DNA of 64,000 nt from Nocardiopsis sp. NRRL B-16309 (GCF_001279585.1 NZ_LGEC01000070.1:22630-86629), one strand, 5' to 3'; shown: positions 25,951-34,276, numbered from the stretch's first letter. A program made the numbers and translations. Notes: generated by a model not told the origin, from the letters alone.

Positions 25951-26562
25951 TCAGGACGGCTCCCGGTCGGCGGACGCGTCGAAGAGCAGTCCGGCACTGC
26001 GCCTGGTGATGGTGAGCAGGTCGGTGTCGGCGAACAGGGCCCTGACCCCGGAGGTGTCGAGGTTCCCGTTGAGGGCCAGCGTGGCGATGCCGTGCACGAT
26101 CGCCCATCCGGCCACCACGGCCGCGGCGGAGTCCTCGACGGCGACACCCCGGTCCCCGAGGGTGTCGACCCCGCCGGTGAGCTCGGCGAAGGCCGCGCCG
26201 CGGGCCGCGGCGAGTTCGGCGTCGCCCTCGTCCAGCAGCCGGGGCGCGAACATCACCTGGAAGTGCCCGGGGCGGTCCACGGCGAAGCGCACGTAGGCCA
26301 CACCGGCGTCCAGCAGGCCGCCGCCCTCCGCTCGCGCGTGGCGCAGGCGCTCGGCCAGGCACCGGAAGCCCTCGACCGCCAGGGCGTTGAGGACGCCCTC
26401 ACGGCCGCCGAAGTGGTGCCGGGGGGCCGTGTGGCTGACGCCGAGATCGGCGGCGAGGGAACGCAGGCTGAACGCGTAGGGGCCTTCGCTCTCGATGACC
26501 TCGGCCGCCCTCTCCAGGACGGCGGCCCGCAGGTTTCCGTGGTGGTACGCGTCTGCTGCCAT
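25951..26562 (-). CDS. TetR family regulator with WHG-type C-terminal domain
   Basis: A 203-residue repressor-like protein. The HTH is AYHHGNLRAAVLERAAEVIESEGPYAFSLRSLAADLGVSHTAPRHHFGGREGVLNALA, and the C-terminal domain contains VVAGWAIVHGIATLALNG, the WHG signature. The GNLR... start and SHTAPRHHF recognition helix are typical of this subgroup. ATG 26562 lies exactly 7 nt after a TAGAGT -10 element, so the mRNA is probably leaderless. Targets unknown; no obvious partner gene is adjacent. Confidence 0.88.
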   Translation of the reverse strand: MAADAYHHGNLRAAVLERAAEVIESEGPYAFSLRSLAADLGVSHTAPRHHFGGREGVLNALAVEGFRCLAERLRHARAEGGGLLDAGVAYVRFAVDRPGHFQVMFAPRLLDEGDAELAAARGAAFAELTGGVDTLGDRGVAVEDSAAAVVAGWAIVHGIATLALNGNLDTSGVRALFADTDLLTITRRSAGLLFDASADREPS

Positions 26563-26574
26563 GGGTGGACTCTA
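26562..26574 (-). promoter_or_regulatory. Leaderless promoter -10 element of the TetR gene
   Basis: On the minus strand TAGAGT (26574-26569) is followed by six bases and then the ATG, so the expected transcription start is the A of the start codon. No ribosome-binding site is present. This arrangement is common in actinobacteria. Confidence 0.5.
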
Positions 26575-26782
26575 CGCCGGAAAGTTGCCACCGCGAAGAT
26601 CCCGGCGAGCCCTGCCCTCCCGGGGATGCGGCCCTGGGGCACGCGGGCGCGGGGGATGTAGGATGGGAGGCGTGTCCGGCCGCCCCGCCACAGGGGATAG
26701 CAGCTTCGCCGGTGACACTCGAGGCTCCGGTCCGGAGACCGCCCGCCCAGGGAACAGCGACTACGCACCGGACCGGAACCGC

Positions 26783-26854
26783 GCGAGGGCCCGCCCCAGC
26801 AGGGACGGGCCCTCGCCCATGTGCGGCGTTGCCGTACTCTGCCGGAGTACGGCA
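26783..26854. other. Two consecutive hairpins, possible structured RNA
   Basis: Two perfect hairpins lie between the TetR start and tRNA-Ala. The first has 11-bp arms GCGAGGGCCCG (26783-26793) and CGGGCCCTCGC (26806-26816). The second has 10-bp arms TGCCGTACTC (26830-26839) and GAGTACGGCA (26845-26854). A TGTAGGAT extended -10 pointing right lies at 26657-26664, so a roughly 150-nt transcript ending at the first hairpin is possible. No known RNA family is recognised. Confidence 0.35.
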
Positions 26855-26857
26855 CGC

Positions 26858-26893
26858 GTGAGGCCCTGCCCCCCGAAGGGAACAGGGCCTCAC
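26858..26893 (-). terminator. Terminator of the tRNA-Ala gene
   Basis: Arms GTGAGGCCCTG and CAGGGCCTCAC enclose a loop with a C run. The hairpin starts 9 nt beyond the tRNA 3' end on the minus strand. Confidence 0.75.
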
Positions 26894-26902
26894 TGTCTGC
26901 GG

Positions 26903-26976
26903 TGGAGCTATGGGGATTTGAACCCCAGACCCCCTCGATGCGAACGAGGTGCGCTACCGGACTGCGCCATAGCCCC
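26903..26976 (-). tRNA. tRNA-Ala (anticodon CGC)
   Basis: A 74-nt cloverleaf on the minus strand. The acceptor is GGGGCTA/TAGCTCC with the G3.U70 pair that identifies alanine tRNA, the anticodon stem CCTCG/CGAGG carries loop TTCGCAT (anticodon CGC, reading GCG), and the T arm is TGGGGTTCAAATCCCCA. CCA is not encoded. Codon GCG is common in this GC-rich genome. Confidence 0.95.
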
Positions 26977-27121
26977 TTGAAGACGAGACACAGCCTAGCA
27001 GGAATTCTCGGATGGTCCGAACGCGCTCCGACCAGCCGTCGCCCGCCACCGCCCGAGCGCGCCCGGCGAGGGACGGTCCACCACCCTTGGCGGACGGCCC
27101 CCGGCCGCGGCCCCGTGCCGG

Positions 27122-27823
27122 TCAGTCGCCGGCGGCGCGGAGGCGGGCGTCCGCGTACTGGTCGTACACCTGGCTGCGCCGTTCCTGGAGCGCGATGACC
27201 TGGGCCAGGCGCTCGGCGTCGCGGCGCTCCTCTTCCTCCTCCGCCCGGCGGGCCATGACGGCCGCACGGCGGCGAGCCCGAAGGAGCGCCTCGCGGCGTT
27301 CGGCGTCGGCCTTGGCCGCCTCGCGCAGGAGCGCCAGGTGACCCGCGAGCAGGAGCACCGGCGGAGCGATGACCCACCACGGCCCGAGCCCGAACGCGAC
27401 CGCGACGACCGTGGCGAGGCTCACCAGGAGCAGGCCGCTGGTGCGTCGGCGCCGCCGGGCGATGACCCGGCCCCGCGACTCGCGTCCCACACGGTGGCGG
27501 CCCCGGCGCGGGTCCGCCGTCCGGACCGGCCGGTCGGGCACGGACCCTTCGACTCCCTCGTCCGCTCCGTCCCGCATGTCCTCCGCGCGCGCGCCGTACG
27601 GCTCGGTGTCGCGGACGCCGTCGTCCCGGTCGAGGTCGTCGGACCCGTCCGTGGCGTCGGCGGCCTCGCGGTCGACGTCGTCGGCCCGGGCCCCGGCGTC
27701 CTCGGTGTCCTCGTCCTCCCGGCGGTGCTCATAGGCGTCCGCCGAGTCCTTGCGCAGGAGCATCGGCACGAGCACGATGAGCCACACCACCACGATGGCG
27801 AGGTACAGAGGGGAGCTGCTCAT
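27122..27823 (-). CDS. sepX: SepX/GlpR-like division membrane protein
   Basis: A 233-residue protein opening with a membrane helix close to the N-terminus (SPLYLAIVVVWLIVLVPMLLRKDS, the WxxxLVPMxLR signature). It continues with an acidic region of about 80 residues, a basic patch, a second hydrophobic hairpin (LLLVSLATVVAVAFGLGPWWVIAPPVLLLAGHLALL) and a C-terminal charged coiled coil. This matches SepX, needed for hyphal cell division in Streptomyces, and its Corynebacterium homologue GlpR, the membrane receptor of the MoeA-like Glp. ATG 27823 is chosen because AGGAGG lies 4 nt upstream; GTG 27826 is too close. Gene order with rimJ, moeA/glp and galU supports the assignment. Confidence 0.82.
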   Translation of the reverse strand: MSSSPLYLAIVVVWLIVLVPMLLRKDSADAYEHRREDEDTEDAGARADDVDREAADATDGSDDLDRDDGVRDTEPYGARAEDMRDGADEGVEGSVPDRPVRTADPRRGRHRVGRESRGRVIARRRRRTSGLLLVSLATVVAVAFGLGPWWVIAPPVLLLAGHLALLREAAKADAERREALLRARRRAAVMARRAEEEEERRDAERLAQVIALQERRSQVYDQYADARLRAAGD

Positions 27824-28218
27824 CACCCCTCCTCACGATGACGGCCACTGAACATTGGTCGACGCCTCGCCGACACCGCGTCGCGTGGAACGCCTTCGGG
27901 GTTGGATGCCCCCCGACCGGACTTCGTTCCCGATCCCCCTCGGATCGGACCCGAATCCCGTGAGCCATATCCACGCGTTGGCCGCATCGTCAATGCGTCT
28001 ATGTTCCGCACGGTACGACCCCGTGTCCATAAATGCGCCACATTCTGACCGGAGTGTCGCAAGATTGTGGACCCTTAGTTTCGGTCGGTCGTCCTGGGAT
28101 CGGGAAAACCCAGGTCAGACTGTGACTTCGGAGCGCGACACCAATTCAACGCAAAGTAATGAGTCAATGTGACTAAAGAGAGGTTTAGGATCCGGATGCA
28201 CCGGAGAACGGGCCATGT
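27824..28218. other. Gene-free spacer upstream of sepX
   Basis: A 395-nt stretch of reduced GC content with no credible gene. A weak 6-bp hairpin CCTGGG/CCCAGG at 28093-28114 may help end the rimJ transcript, and the sepX promoter probably lies closer to 27900. The gap shows sepX is not cotranslated with rimJ. Confidence 0.5.
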
Positions 28219-28959
28219 TCAGTTCGACCCCGGCCGTGGACGCGCCGGATCACGCGGATCACCGCCACCGTTCGGGCCCTCGGACCCCAAAGCGGAACCA
28301 GGGTCGGAACCGGGCGTGCCCGGAGGCTCCCCCTGCGTGCCGCCCGGACCGGAGGGAGTCCCGTCGCGCCATCTGCGCAGCAGTCCGTGGGGCACCTCCT
28401 CCGCGGTGACGGCGTAGCAGATGTGGTCGCGCCAGGCGCCGTCGATGTGCAACTGGCGCCTTCGCACCCCCTCGTCCCGAAAGCCCAGTTTGGCCACCAC
28501 ACGCCGGCTCGCCCGGTTCTCCGGGCGGATGTTGGCCTCGATCCGGTGCAGTCCGACGTGGAAGAACGCGTGGTCGACGGCGAGCGCGACCGCCGTCGGC
28601 GTGATCCCGCGGCCCGCGTGGCCGCTGTCCACCCAGTAGCCGACCTGAGCCGACCTGGCCGACCCCCACACGATGGCGCCCACGGTCAGCTGGCCGACGA
28701 ACCGGCCGTCGTAGGTGATGGCCCAGGGCATGGACAGCCCGTGGCGCGCCTCCCGGCGGATCGCCTGCAGCATGCCGATGTAGGGGGACAGGCCGGTGGT
28801 GCGGAGCGGCATCTCGGGATAGGTCGGCTCCCAGGGCCGCAGCCATTCCTCGTTGCGGGCGCGGGTGTCGCGCAGTGCGACGGCGTCGCGGAGCCGCAGC
28901 GGACGCAGCACGACCGGCCCTTCCCTCAGGGTGACGGGCCACCCTTGCCTGCGATTCAC
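28219..28959 (-). CDS. rimJ: GNAT N-acetyltransferase, RimJ/RimL type
   Basis: A 246-residue acetyl-CoA-dependent acetyltransferase; RimJ acetylates the N-terminus of a ribosomal protein. Motifs are VVLRPLRLRDAVALRDTRARNEEWLRPWEPT, VGYWVDSGHAGRGITPTAVALAVDHAF (acetyl-CoA loop) and LHRIEANIRPENRASRRVVAKLGFRDEGVRRRQLHIDGAWRDH. The C-terminal 45 residues are Gly/Pro-rich and probably disordered. GTG 28959 follows GGAGGGA. The actual acetyl acceptor in actinobacteria is not proven; the gene is a constant neighbour of the galU-moeA-sepX block. Confidence 0.9.
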   Translation of the reverse strand: MNRRQGWPVTLREGPVVLRPLRLRDAVALRDTRARNEEWLRPWEPTYPEMPLRTTGLSPYIGMLQAIRREARHGLSMPWAITYDGRFVGQLTVGAIVWGSARSAQVGYWVDSGHAGRGITPTAVALAVDHAFFHVGLHRIEANIRPENRASRRVVAKLGFRDEGVRRRQLHIDGAWRDHICYAVTAEEVPHGLLRRWRDGTPSGPGGTQGEPPGTPGSDPGSALGSEGPNGGGDPRDPARPRPGSN

Positions 28960-29196
28960 GACCGTCCCTCCGATGCCTCCGGCGCCGCCGTCCCGGGGTT
29001 CGACACCGGCCCCGGCGCCCCGGGACCTCTGCTGACGGTGACGCCTTCCAGTATTCCACTCCATGGGTGTGACGTGGCGCGCGTCACCCCCGCCGACTGC
29101 GAATCGGTCGATTCAAAACTCGACTAGTCGCCCACCAAAACTGAAGCCTTGGTCAAGGAATTGCCCGCGTACGGAATGCCCGAGGTGTGATTCCGG

Positions 29197-29730
29197 TCAT
29201 TGTCCGGCGTCATTAGCGGGCGCGTGGTCGCCGCCTCGGATCTGGTCGAGGGCGTGCAGCAGAACCGGCTCCAGCACGGTCATGCCGTCCTTCACGCCTC
29301 CGGTGGAGCCGGGCAGGTTGACCACCAGCATGCGGTGCCCGTCGCGCTCGGCCACACCGGCCAGGCCCCGCGACAGGATCGCGGTGGGGACGCCCTTGTC
29401 CCGTCCGGCAGAGCGCAGCGCCTCGGCGATCCCGGGGATCTCGTAGGCCAGCAGCGGCCTGGTCGCCTCGGGCGTGTGGTCCTGCGGCGTCAGGCCGGTC
29501 CCCCCGCTCGTGATCACGGCGTCCGCGCGCGTGTCCAGGGCCCGGCCGATCGCCTCGGCCACGGGGGCGCCGTCGGGCACCACCCAGGGGCCCAGGACCG
29601 AGCAGCCGAGCGCCCGCAGCCGCTCGACGAGGACCGGGCCGGACCGGTCGGGGTAGACGCCCGCGGCCGCCCGGTTGGAGGCCGTGACCACGGCGACACG
29701 CGGCGCGTCGGACTCCTCGCGCTCACTCAC
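29197..29730 (-). CDS. mogA: Molybdopterin adenylyltransferase-like protein (MogA/MoaB)
   Basis: A 177-residue MoCF_biosynth-domain protein that adenylylates molybdopterin during molybdenum cofactor synthesis. It shows RVAVVTASNRAAAG, DRSGPVLVERLRALG, the MPT-binding signature DAVITSGGTGLTPQDHTPEAT and LVVNLPGSTGGVKDGM. GTG 29730 lies inside the moaC stop region (8-nt overlap), so the two are cotranslated. With moaC and moeA/glp it makes a cofactor operon; the formate dehydrogenase at 55-60 kb is a likely customer. Confidence 0.93.
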   Translation of the reverse strand: MSEREESDAPRVAVVTASNRAAAGVYPDRSGPVLVERLRALGCSVLGPWVVPDGAPVAEAIGRALDTRADAVITSGGTGLTPQDHTPEATRPLLAYEIPGIAEALRSAGRDKGVPTAILSRGLAGVAERDGHRMLVVNLPGSTGGVKDGMTVLEPVLLHALDQIRGGDHAPANDAGQ

Positions 29731-30232
29731 CGCGCCTCCAGTGGCCCTTCTTGCCGCCCGTCTTCTCCTCGACCCGGACGCGGGTGACCTCGGCCTCGGG
29801 GTCGAGCGCCTTGACCATGTCCACCAGGCCCAGGGCCGCGGTCATGACACAGGTCAGGGCCTCCATCTCCACGCCGGTCCGGTCGGCCGTGCGCACCGTG
29901 GCGCTGATGTCCACGCCGTCGTCCGCCACGGTGAGCTCGACGTCCACGCCGTGCACCGCGATGGGGTGGCACAGGGGCACGAGGTCGGGTGTGCGCTTGG
30001 CGCCCTGGATCCCGGCGATCCGGGCGACCGCCAGGGCGTCGCCCTTGGGCACCTCGCCGCCCCGCAGCGCGGCGACGGTCTCGGGGGTGAGCAGGACCCG
30101 GCCGGTGGCCGTCGCGGTCCGCGCGCTGACCGTCTTGGCCGAGACGTCGACCATGCGTGCCGCGCCGGACTCGTTCAGGTGGGTGAATCCGGAGGGGTGG
30201 TCGGCCCCCTCCGGCCGTGGGGTGTCGCTCAT
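29723..30232 (-). CDS. moaC: Cyclic pyranopterin monophosphate synthase MoaC
   Basis: A 169-residue enzyme that completes cyclic pyranopterin formation with MoaA. Motifs are FTHLNESGAARMVDVSAKTVSARTATATG, GAKRTPDLVPLCHPI, VRTADRTGVEMEALTCVMTAALGLVDMVKALD and the end VRVEEKTGGKKGHW. No moaA is in view. Overlaps mogA. The 325-nt gap to moeA/glp upstream contains a tandem repeat of the moeA/glp 3' end. Confidence 0.95.
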   Translation of the reverse strand: MSDTPRPEGADHPSGFTHLNESGAARMVDVSAKTVSARTATATGRVLLTPETVAALRGGEVPKGDALAVARIAGIQGAKRTPDLVPLCHPIAVHGVDVELTVADDGVDISATVRTADRTGVEMEALTCVMTAALGLVDMVKALDPEAEVTRVRVEEKTGGKKGHWRRGE

Positions 30233-30436
30233 CGTGGCCAGTTTCCGCTCGAACGCCGAACACGGCCCACCGGTGGGGTCGGCCGCGTGGGCGCCGTGCC
30301 GCGCCCACCACGAAGGTACGGCACCGGGCGCCCGCGTGTCGGCCTGGGCGAACCGGGAACGGGGTTCGAGGGCCGCCGAAAGTCCGCGAGGCGGGCGCGG
30401 CGACGGGAGCCGCGGGGCGGTTGGAGGGGGACCGGC

Positions 30437-30600
30437 TCCGAAGAGCCCCGCTCAGGGGAGTTCGGACGGTCGCACGGCCCCGATCCGAAGAACGCCGCTC
30501 AGGGAAGACCGGGCAGTCGCACGACCTCGCCTGGGAACCCGCTCCGGGGAACCCCGTTCAGGGGAGTTCGGGCAGCCGGACGACCTCGACGACCGCGCCC
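30437..30600 (-). repeat. Triplicated 3' end of the moeA/glp gene
   Basis: The last codons and stop of the MoeA gene (reading VVRLPELP-stop, stop triplet at 30558-30560) recur twice downstream, with stop triplets at 30499-30501 (VVRLPGLP-stop) and 30452-30454 (PSELP-stop). The units share CTCAGGG-AG and CCGAAG/CCGGGG flanks and are spaced 59 and 47 nt. This looks like decaying tandem duplication of the gene terminus. It fills much of the moaC-moeA gap. Confidence 0.75.
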
Positions 30601-31790
30601 TCGGGCAGTTCGGTGGTGTCCTCGGGCACCACGACCAGGGCGTTGGCACCCGCCAGGGCGGAGAGCTGGTGGGAGCCCTGGCGCGAGGCCGGGGCGACGG
30701 TGCGGCCCGCGGTCGCCCCGTCGGTGTCCTCGGACAGGACGGCGCGCAGGTAGGAGCGGCGGCCGGGCGGCGAGGCCACCGGTGCGGTCAGGACCGCGCG
30801 CGTCGTGGGCAGCGACCGGGGCGCCAGGCCCCGCAGCCTGCGCAGCGCGGGCAGCACGAACACCTGGAAGGACACGTAGGCGCTGACGGGGTTGCCGGGC
30901 AGGGTGATGATCGGCGTCCCCTCCGGCCCCACGGTGCCGAATCCCTGCGGCTTGCCGGGCTGCACGGCCACCTGCGTGAACTCGACGGTGCCCAGTCGGC
31001 CCAGGACCTCCTTGACGACGTCGTAGGCGCCCATGCTCACGCCCCCGGTGGTGACGACGACGTCGGCCCGGCCCAGCAGGCCCTCCAGGGTCTCCATCAC
31101 GGTGGCCGGGTCGTCGCCGACGAAGCCGTGCCGGTGGACGTCGCACCCGGCCTCCCGGGCGGCCGCCGCGATCATGAAGCTGTTGGACTCCCAGATCTGG
31201 CCGTGCCCGAGGGGGCGCCCGGGTTCGACGAGCTCCTCCCCGGTGGAGAGCACCACGACACGGGGGCGGGGGTAGACCGGCACGGTCCTGCGGCCGACCG
31301 CCGCCAGGACGCCCATCTCCCCCGGTCCCAGGCGCACGCCGGAACGCAGCACGGTGGTGCCCTCGCGGACGTCGTCCCCCGCGCGCCGGATGGCGTTGCC
31401 GACGCGTACGGGGCGGTCCACGGCGACGGTCGCGGTGCCGCCGTCGGTCCACTCGACGGGGACGACGGCGTCGGCGCCCTCGGGCAGGGGCGCGCCGGTC
31501 ATGATGCGGGCGCACAGCCCCGGCCGCACCGCCGTGGGCGTGGCGTCCCCGGCGGGGATGTCGGCGACCACGGGCAGCCGGACGGGGGCGTCAGGGGCGG
31601 CCTGGTCCAGGTCGGCGGCGCACACCGCGTAGCCGTCCATGGAGGAGTTGTCGAAGCCCGGCAGGTCCACGGGGGACACGACGTCGGCGGCGAGCACGGT
31701 GCCGTGCGCCCGCAGCAGGTCGAGTTCGGTGGGTTCGGGTGCCGCGATCAGCGCCAGGATGTCCGTGATGTGCTGTTCGACGGTCTTCAC
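30558..31790 (-). CDS. moeA: MoeA molybdopterin molybdotransferase / gephyrin-like Glp
   Basis: A 410-residue gephyrin E-domain protein. Motifs: LPGFDNSSMDGYAV, MTGAPLPEGADAVVPVEW, STGEELVEPGRPLGHGQIWESNS, VVTTGGVSMGAYDVVKEVL and TLPGNPVSAYVSFQVF, all intact, so it could insert molybdate into adenylylated molybdopterin. In corynebacteria the equivalent gene next to galU encodes Glp, which binds FtsZ and the membrane receptor GlpR (the SepX homologue) in division. The neighbours galU, rimJ and sepX are the same here, while moaC and mogA favour a cofactor role; both may apply. Start GTG 31790 behind GGGAGGA. A second, more divergent MoeA lies at 52857-54086. Confidence 0.9.
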   Translation of the reverse strand: MKTVEQHITDILALIAAPEPTELDLLRAHGTVLAADVVSPVDLPGFDNSSMDGYAVCAADLDQAAPDAPVRLPVVADIPAGDATPTAVRPGLCARIMTGAPLPEGADAVVPVEWTDGGTATVAVDRPVRVGNAIRRAGDDVREGTTVLRSGVRLGPGEMGVLAAVGRRTVPVYPRPRVVVLSTGEELVEPGRPLGHGQIWESNSFMIAAAAREAGCDVHRHGFVGDDPATVMETLEGLLGRADVVVTTGGVSMGAYDVVKEVLGRLGTVEFTQVAVQPGKPQGFGTVGPEGTPIITLPGNPVSAYVSFQVFVLPALRRLRGLAPRSLPTTRAVLTAPVASPPGRRSYLRAVLSEDTDGATAGRTVAPASRQGSHQLSALAGANALVVVPEDTTELPEGAVVEVVRLPELP

Positions 31791-31915
31791 TGGATGGTCC
31801 TCCCGGGTCGTGGATCCGTGGGGCCGCCTCCCCGCCCTCTGGAGGTGACCGGCGTCCCATTGTCCCCGTATCCGGGACACGCGGGCCCGGCCGGTCGAGG
31901 CGGGCCCGCGGTGGT

Positions 31916-32857
31916 TCAGCCCTGCTGGGCCCCCTGCCGGTCGACGAACTCCCGCAGCCACGGCAGCAGTTCGGCGGCGAGGTCCGGCCGGCGGCACGCG
32001 AAGTCCACGACGGTCCGGATGTAGTCGGCCTTGTTGCCGGTGTCGTAGCGGCGGCCGCGGAAGAGCACGCCGCGCACCGTCCCGCCGTCCTCGGGCTTGC
32101 GGCGGGCCAGCTCGCGCAGGGCGTCGGTGAGCTGGATCTCGCCGCCCCGGCCGGGCGGGGTCTCTTGGAGCACGGGGAAGACGGCCGGGTCGCACACGTA
32201 GCGGCCGATGATCGCCCACCGGCTCGGCGCCTGCTCGGGGGCGGGCTTCTCCACGAGGTCGGTGACGGTGACGACGTCGGGCTCGTCGGTGGGCTCGATC
32301 CCGGCGCAGCCGTACAGGGAGACCTGCTCCGGTTCGACCTCCATGAGGGCGACCACGCTGCCGCCGTACTCCTCGCGCACCTCGATCATGCGGCGCAGCA
32401 GGTCGGCGGACTCGATGAGGTCGTCACCGAGCAGGACCGCGAAGGGGTTGTCGCCGACGTGCGCCGCGGCGCACAGCACGGCGTGCCCCAGGCCGCGCGG
32501 GTCCCCCTGGCGGACGTAGTGCATCTGGGCGAGGCCGTCGGACTCGCGTACGGAGCGCAGGCGCTCATCGTCGCCCTTGATCGCCAGCGCCTCCTCCAGC
32601 TCGTAGGCGCGGTCGAAGTGGTCCTCGATGGAACGCTTGTTGCGGCCCGTGATCATCAGGACGTCGCGGAGGGTGGCCGCGACGGCCTCCTCCACGACGT
32701 ACTGGATCGCGGGCTTGTCCACGATGGGCAGCATCTCCTTGGGAGTGGCCTTGGTCGCGGGGAGGAATCGCGTGCCCAGCCCGGCCGCGGGCACGACCGC
32801 CTTGGTGACGGGAAGGGACGAGGAACGGGGTCGTGTCTGCTCGGTGTCGGCACTCAT
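31916..32857 (-). CDS. galU: UTP-glucose-1-phosphate uridylyltransferase
   Basis: A 313-residue nucleotidyltransferase making UDP-glucose for cell-envelope glycans and trehalose. Motifs are KAVVPAAGLGTRFLPATKATPKEMLPIVDKP (nucleotide and catalytic lysine/arginine), QGDPRGLGHAVLCA, FAVLLGDDLI (metal Asp), VEKPAPEQAPSRWAIIGRYV and GGEIQLTDALRELA. ATG 32857. Divergent from the 5-formyl-THF cyclo-ligase gene across 159 nt, a conserved actinobacterial arrangement. Upstream of moeA/glp in the same direction by 125 nt. Confidence 0.96.
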   Translation of the reverse strand: MSADTEQTRPRSSSLPVTKAVVPAAGLGTRFLPATKATPKEMLPIVDKPAIQYVVEEAVAATLRDVLMITGRNKRSIEDHFDRAYELEEALAIKGDDERLRSVRESDGLAQMHYVRQGDPRGLGHAVLCAAAHVGDNPFAVLLGDDLIESADLLRRMIEVREEYGGSVVALMEVEPEQVSLYGCAGIEPTDEPDVVTVTDLVEKPAPEQAPSRWAIIGRYVCDPAVFPVLQETPPGRGGEIQLTDALRELARRKPEDGGTVRGVLFRGRRYDTGNKADYIRTVVDFACRRPDLAAELLPWLREFVDRQGAQQG

Positions 32858-33016
32858 GTCGGCACTTTAGGACAGTCGGTCATCGCGTCGTGGCCTCCAC
32901 ACCGGCGGTGATGACAAGAAGTCCCGGCGGTTTCGGGCGAAGGACCGGATTCCGCTACCGAATGTTCACCAGGAGCGAACGAACGCGTCGTGAGGCGCGG
33001 ATGACACACTGAGCCC

Positions 33017-33658
33017 ATGAGTGACCAAGGGGACCGCGACCGGTCCGCCAAGCGGGAACTGCGCCGCCGCGTCCTGTCCGAACGGCGCGCCAGGGACGCG
33101 TCGGAGCGGGCGAGGGCCGGGGCGGCGGTCCGGGACGCGCTCATGGCCGTGCCGTGGCTCTCGATGGCGGGGACGGTGGCGTGCTACTACTCCGTCGGCG
33201 GCGAGCCGGACACGCGGGGACTGGTGACCGCGCTGTGGAAGCGCGGAACGTACGTGCTGCTGCCGGTCTTCCTACCGGGGGGCTACCTGGACTGGGCGTC
33301 CTTCGACGGCCCCGAGAGCCTCGCGGAGGCCGGGCACGGCCTGCTGGAGCCGACCGGACCCCGGTACGGCCCCGGAGCCCTGGCCCGGGCGGACGCGGTC
33401 GTGTGCCCGGCCCTGGCGGTGGACCGGTCCGGCATGCGGCTGGGCCGGGGCGCGGGCTGCTACGACCGCGCGCTGGCCGCCAAGGGGCCGCACACCCCGG
33501 CGATCGCGGTCGTGCACGACGAGGAGTGGGTGGAGCGGGTCCCGGCGGAGCCGCACGACCGCCCCGTGGACGCGGTGCTCACCCCGGGCGGCGGCCTGCA
33601 CGTGTTCGATCCGGCCTCACCGGTGTGGCCCGACCGCGGCCGGCGACCCGGCCACTGA
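33017..33658 (+). CDS. 5-formyltetrahydrofolate cyclo-ligase
   Basis: A 213-residue ATP-dependent enzyme (MTHFS family) converting 5-formyl-THF to 5,10-methenyl-THF, salvaging one-carbon folate. Evidence is AKRELRRRVLSERRARD at the N-terminus, TVACYYSVGGEPDTR, YVLLPVFLPGG, the ATP/substrate loop VVCPALAVDRSGMRLGRGAGCYDRALA and the final AVVHDEEWVERVPAEPHDRPVDAVLTPGG. ATG 33017. Divergent from galU; followed after 231 nt by the FmdB-like gene. Confidence 0.95.
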   Translation: MSDQGDRDRSAKRELRRRVLSERRARDASERARAGAAVRDALMAVPWLSMAGTVACYYSVGGEPDTRGLVTALWKRGTYVLLPVFLPGGYLDWASFDGPESLAEAGHGLLEPTGPRYGPGALARADAVVCPALAVDRSGMRLGRGAGCYDRALAAKGPHTPAIAVVHDEEWVERVPAEPHDRPVDAVLTPGGGLHVFDPASPVWPDRGRRPGH

Positions 33659-33889
33659 GACCGGGGTCCCCGCGGGAACGGACCGCCGTTCGGCGCGACG
33701 GTCGCGGGTGGGGATTAAGCGACGCGTGCCCCGCGTTGACGCTGACGGTCGCGCCCGACGACGCCGATGGCCCGGCACCGCGGCCTCCACGTGCGTCCTT
33801 CGGGTGAGGTGCTGTCACCGCCTCGGTCGGCGAGCGCGTACTATTTAGCAGTCAACGGGCGAGAGTGCCAGCATAGGAGGACCCGAACA

Positions 33890-34276
33890 GTGCCTACGTA
33901 TCAGTACGCGTGCACAGAGTGCGGCGCCCAGATGGAGGTCGTGCAGAGCTTCAGCGACGAGTCCCTGACCGTCTGCCCCGAGTGCGAGGGACGCCTGCGC
34001 AAGGTGTACTCCGCCGTCGGCATCGTGTTCAAGGGTTCGGGCTTCTACCGCACCGACAGCGGCAAGTCCTCCAACAGCTCCGTCGTGACCGGCTCCGGTG
34101 AGGGCAAGGACGGCGGCGCGGACAGCACCAAGACCGACGCCCCGGCCGCCGCGAGCGCCTCCACGGACTCCGCGAAGCCGTCCTCCTCGGACTCGGCCGC
34201 CTCGTCGAGCGCCTCGTCCTCCGGCACCACCACAAGCAGCAGTAGCAGCACCAGCAGCGCCGCCGCGGCGAGCTGA
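33890..34276 (+). CDS. FmdB-type zinc-ribbon protein
   Basis: A 128-residue protein. The first 60 residues form the FmdB regulatory zinc ribbon (PTYQYACTECGAQMEVVQSFSDESLTVCPECEGRLRKVYSAVGIVFKGSGFYRTD) with two CxxC pairs (YACTEC and CPEC). The rest is a Ser/Ala/Thr tail, low complexity. GTG 33890 follows AGGAGG. Homologues are frequent but their function is not settled; in one methylotroph FmdB was linked to regulation of formamidase/acetamidase. The neighbours SAF protein and MscL are a recurring actinobacterial grouping. Confidence 0.9.
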   Translation: MPTYQYACTECGAQMEVVQSFSDESLTVCPECEGRLRKVYSAVGIVFKGSGFYRTDSGKSSNSSVVTGSGEGKDGGADSTKTDAPAAASASTDSAKPSSSDSAASSSASSSGTTTSSSSSTSSAAAAS

